From the NCBI GenBank assembly GCA_035308765.1, contig DATGGA010000064.1:1-64000 (forward strand): 64,000 nucleotides of DNA, read 5' to 3'. The position numbers and the translations under genes are program-made. A model generated the notes under the pieces. The model was not told the origin of the DNA and did no database searches. It saw only the letters and a program-made list of their open reading frames with translations. This DNA comes from RBG-16-66-20 sp035308765 (GTDB taxonomy: Bacteria; Pseudomonadota; Gammaproteobacteria; Burkholderiales; SG8-39). Of this stretch, positions 61,618-64,000 are shown piece after piece; position 1 is the stretch's first letter; each line of letters starts with the position of its first letter.

Positions 61618-63102
61618 ATGGCCATTGAGCTGAACAAGCGGACCAAGATCCTGGCAGGCGTCGTAGTGCTCGGGCTTGCCGGCGCGGGCGCCTGGTTTTT
61701 CTATTTCCAGGACGATACGCCGCCGCCCCGCGCCGCCGCTCCCAAACCTGCGGCGAAACCGGCTGCGGATGCGTCGAAACAGGCCGAGGCGCCCAAGCCC
61801 GCCACGGCAGATGCGATTCAGGCGGCAGCCAGCCCGTCGCCAGCGCCGGCTGCGGCAACGCCTGCTGCCGCGAAGCCGATCCCGAAGGACCCAGACCAGC
61901 TGATTGCCGAGGTGGTCGAGACTTCGGGCCTCAAGGCGCAATTCCAGACCTTCGGCCGCGAGACCATGCTCAAGGCGACTTTGAACGTGCAGTCCCAGAA
62001 GCAGGCCGCGAATCCGGAAGACCTAAAAGCGGTGACCGAGATCGCCGCGCGCGTGTTCGAACCGGGCAAGATGACTACGGAACTCGCCGCCAACGTCAAG
62101 GCGGCGGGCAATTTCGATGCCGAGCGCATGGCGCGCTTTCTCGAGTTGCTGCGCCAGCCGATCGCGTTCAAGATGACCTCGCAGGAGCTGCGCAGCGTCT
62201 CTCCGGAAGCGATGCAGGAATACACGGAAAATTTCCGCAAGAACCCGCCGCCCAACGCCCGCGTCAAGCTGATCCAGTCGATCGACGAGGTGACGCATAC
62301 CGCGGAACTCTCCGCCGACATGGCGAACGCAATGGTGCACGACATGATCGATGTGATCCTCGATTCGAGGCAGAAAGCGGGCAAGCGGGTGCCCAGGGAA
62401 GCGCGCCAGGCGGTCGGCTCGCACCTGAATTCCATGCGCAGCCAGATGCGCGGCCAGTACCGCACCATCATGTACGTGATGTACCGTGATGCCACCGACG
62501 CGGAGTTGTCCGAGTACCTGAAGCTGCTGGACGCCGATACCGGGCGCTGGGGTTACGACATGCTTGCCGGTGCGATTCGCCCGATCCTCGTGAGCCGCGG
62601 CAGCGCGGCCGGGCGAGAACTGGCGCAACTCGCCATCGCCAAGCAGGAGATGGGCAAGCAGACGGCATCTGCTTCGCCGCAGCCGGCAGCCAAGACCGCG
62701 GAAGAGAAACCCGCCGAGCAGCCCGTTGCCGCCGCTGCTGCTCCTACTCCTGCCCCCGTACCGGTGGCGCAGCCTGGCTACCGGCGCGCGGCCGATATTC
62801 GGGACGTGTACACGCGCTACAACGACGTCGTCAGCGCCACGGTGATGCGCGATGCGGCGGCGGTCAAGGAACTGCTCGACGACGGCAAACCCCCAAACGG
62901 CCACCAGAGCGATGGCATGACGCCGCTGATGATCGCAGCCGCCAATGGAGATGCCGAGATCGCGGCCATGCTGCTCGCCAAGGGCGCGGATCCCAACCTG
63001 CGCGCACCGGGCGGCAGGAGTGCGTTGTCGATTGCGAAGTCCCGCGGCGCCGCAGGCGCGGAGATGGTGCAGCTGCTCCAGCGTAACGGGGCCAGGGACT
63101 GA
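61618..63102 (+). CDS. Membrane-anchored protein with ankyrin repeats
   Basis: This 494-residue protein has a membrane helix at about 10-27, a Pro/Ala/Lys-rich linker to about 95, and a helical domain (about 100-345, ETSGLKAQFQTFGRETML to AIAKQEMGKQ) that I do not recognise. A second Ala/Pro linker follows, then C-terminal ankyrin-like repeats (GMTPLMIAAANGDAEIAAMLLAKGADPN and GGRSALSIAKSRGA). The start follows AAGGAAGG by seven bases. The bulk should lie in the periplasm. It precedes a diheme peroxidase gene on the same strand. Confidence 0.75.
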   Translation: MAIELNKRTKILAGVVVLGLAGAGAWFFYFQDDTPPPRAAAPKPAAKPAADASKQAEAPKPATADAIQAAASPSPAPAAATPAAAKPIPKDPDQLIAEVVETSGLKAQFQTFGRETMLKATLNVQSQKQAANPEDLKAVTEIAARVFEPGKMTTELAANVKAAGNFDAERMARFLELLRQPIAFKMTSQELRSVSPEAMQEYTENFRKNPPPNARVKLIQSIDEVTHTAELSADMANAMVHDMIDVILDSRQKAGKRVPREARQAVGSHLNSMRSQMRGQYRTIMYVMYRDATDAELSEYLKLLDADTGRWGYDMLAGAIRPILVSRGSAAGRELAQLAIAKQEMGKQTASASPQPAAKTAEEKPAEQPVAAAAAPTPAPVPVAQPGYRRAADIRDVYTRYNDVVSATVMRDAAAVKELLDDGKPPNGHQSDGMTPLMIAAANGDAEIAAMLLAKGADPNLRAPGGRSALSIAKSRGAAGAEMVQLLQRNGARD

Positions 63103-63115
63103 GATTCCGCATCGG

Positions 63116-64000
63116 GTGAAACGGATCGTCCTTGCCGCGCTGTTCGCATTCGGTGCGGGCGTTACGCAATCCGCCGATTTCACCGACGCCGAACTGCGCG
63201 CCATCCTGCGGCACGGCCCCTGGCCCGCGCCCTGGTCGGCGGACCCGTCCAACCGGGCGTCCGGCAATCCGGAGGCGATCGAGTTAGGCGAGCGCCTGTT
63301 TTTCGAGCCGCGCCTGTCGCCGTCCGGCAAGGTGCTATGCGCGACCTGCCATGTGCCGTACCGCGGCTTCCAGGATTCCCGCGCGCGCGCCTTCGGCCTG
63401 GCCGAAGTGGACCGGAATACGCCGAGCATCTACAACGTGCGCTACAACCGTTGGTTCGGCTGGGACGGCGCCGGCGATTCGCTCTGGGCGCAGAGTGTCC
63501 GCCCTATCCTCGAAGCGCGCGAGATGGGCGGCAGCCAGGCGCAGGCCGCGGCGCTGCTGCGCGGCGATGCCGAGCTCTCCTGCCGCTACGAGAAGGTTTT
63601 CGGCGTGCCGCCGCCCGCCTCGGACGAAGCCGTGCTCGCCGGCATCGGCAAGGCGCTCGCGGCCTACCAGGAGACCATCGCGACCGGACGCACGTCCTTC
63701 GATGATTTCCGCGACGCGCTCGAAAGGGGCGACCGCATATCCGCCGCGCTCTATCCGCCGGCGGCGCAGCGCGGGCTGCAAATATTCGTCGGCAAGGGCG
63801 GTTGCGGCGCCTGCCATGCCGGGCCGGCGTTCTCCAACGGAGAATTCCACGACACCGGGGTGCCCGCCGTCATTTCCGGTGGCGACGCGGACCCGGGGCG
63901 CGGTGGAGGAATCCGGAAGCTGCAAGCGAATCCCTTCAACCTGCTCGGCCGGTACGACGACGATCAATCGGGCAGGAGCGCAGCCCAAACGCTGCGCGTT
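63116..64000 (+). CDS. Diheme cytochrome c peroxidase/MauG-family protein (partial)
   Basis: The frame starts at GTG 63116 and runs off the window end after 295 codons without a stop. A signal peptide (about 1-20) is followed by heme sites CATCH at residues 75-79 and CGACH at 230-234. LFFEPRLSPSGKVLCATCH and RNTPSIYNVRYNRWFGWDG are typical of the family. Members reduce peroxide or oxidise protein side chains in the periplasm. The third quarter and C-terminus are beyond the window. It starts 13 bases after the ankyrin gene. Confidence 0.88.
   Translation, partial: MKRIVLAALFAFGAGVTQSADFTDAELRAILRHGPWPAPWSADPSNRASGNPEAIELGERLFFEPRLSPSGKVLCATCHVPYRGFQDSRARAFGLAEVDRNTPSIYNVRYNRWFGWDGAGDSLWAQSVRPILEAREMGGSQAQAAALLRGDAELSCRYEKVFGVPPPASDEAVLAGIGKALAAYQETIATGRTSFDDFRDALERGDRISAALYPPAAQRGLQIFVGKGGCGACHAGPAFSNGEFHDTGVPAVISGGDADPGRGGGIRKLQANPFNLLGRYDDDQSGRSAAQTLRV

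Overview
The window is a dense stretch of core chromosome from a GC-rich betaproteobacterium. Lineage markers are the SAH riboswitch in front of ahcY, the coxB-ctaD-ctaG-DUF2970-coxC block with an inverted DUF2909 gene, dapF-DUF484-xerC, slmA, and an RpoH with the QRKLFFNLR box. I cannot name the genus. Genes are packed with start/stop overlaps and very short gaps. No gap exceeds 300 bases, and I see no insertion sequence, prophage or CRISPR array.

Layout. 0-3.6 kb: pteridine reductase, ttcA, a DUF3750 protein and a convergent MFS exporter. 3.6-5.2 kb: a Cro-type helix-turn-helix fused in frame to an aminotransferase, divergent from the MFS gene across a palindromic promoter. 5.2-9.75 kb (minus): an SAH-riboswitch operon of ahcY, a small membrane protein, an MTHFR-like protein and a TPR O-GlcNAc-transferase-like enzyme. 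9.8-12.8 kb: three envelope glycosylation or membrane genes joined by TTGA overlaps. 13-20.4 kb: metK, two LpxL-type acyltransferases, a Gfo/Idh/MocA oxidoreductase, dapF, DUF484, xerC and rlmI. 20.4-22.4 kb: a periplasmic thioredoxin-fold protein and a CobW/COG0523 GTPase. 22.4-27.7 kb (minus): ECF sigma, zinc-type anti-sigma, small exported protein, TonB-dependent receptor, exbB, exbD and tonB. 27.7-30.4 kb: hsp20, argB, a HAD phosphatase and slmA. 30.4-34.5 kb (minus): gpmA-envC-ctpA-moeB. 34.5-37.1 kb: rhodanese, grxC, secB, an SH3 protein and gpsA. 37-40.5 kb: trmL, comF, an amidase and bioC. 40.7-48.1 kb: a cytochrome c oxidase cluster without ctaA. 48-52.7 kb: rpoH, ftsX-ftsE-ftsY, rsmD and coaD. 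52.7-64 kb: mutM, a TPR protein, lolB, ispE, tRNA-Gln, prs, rplY, pth, ychF, an alkyltransferase, a cNMP-binding protein, an ankyrin protein and a truncated diheme peroxidase.

Functional threads. SAM metabolism recurs (ahcY, metK, several methyltransferases), with visible riboswitch logic at ahcY: a pseudoknot strand doubles as a terminator arm. Heat-shock wiring is visible at two places: a sigma32-type promoter before hsp20, and a CIRCE operator that encloses a sigma70 promoter before rpoH. Many genes carry a TAGAAT or TATAAT hexamer only 6-12 bases before the start codon, which implies leaderless or nearly leaderless mRNAs.

The least conventional parts are the seven-gene sigma/anti-sigma/TonB uptake operon, the HTH-aminotransferase fusion with its divergent operator, and the MTHFR-like protein that appears to lack the usual catalytic glutamate. 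Functions are assigned from protein sequence read by eye. No database search was run.
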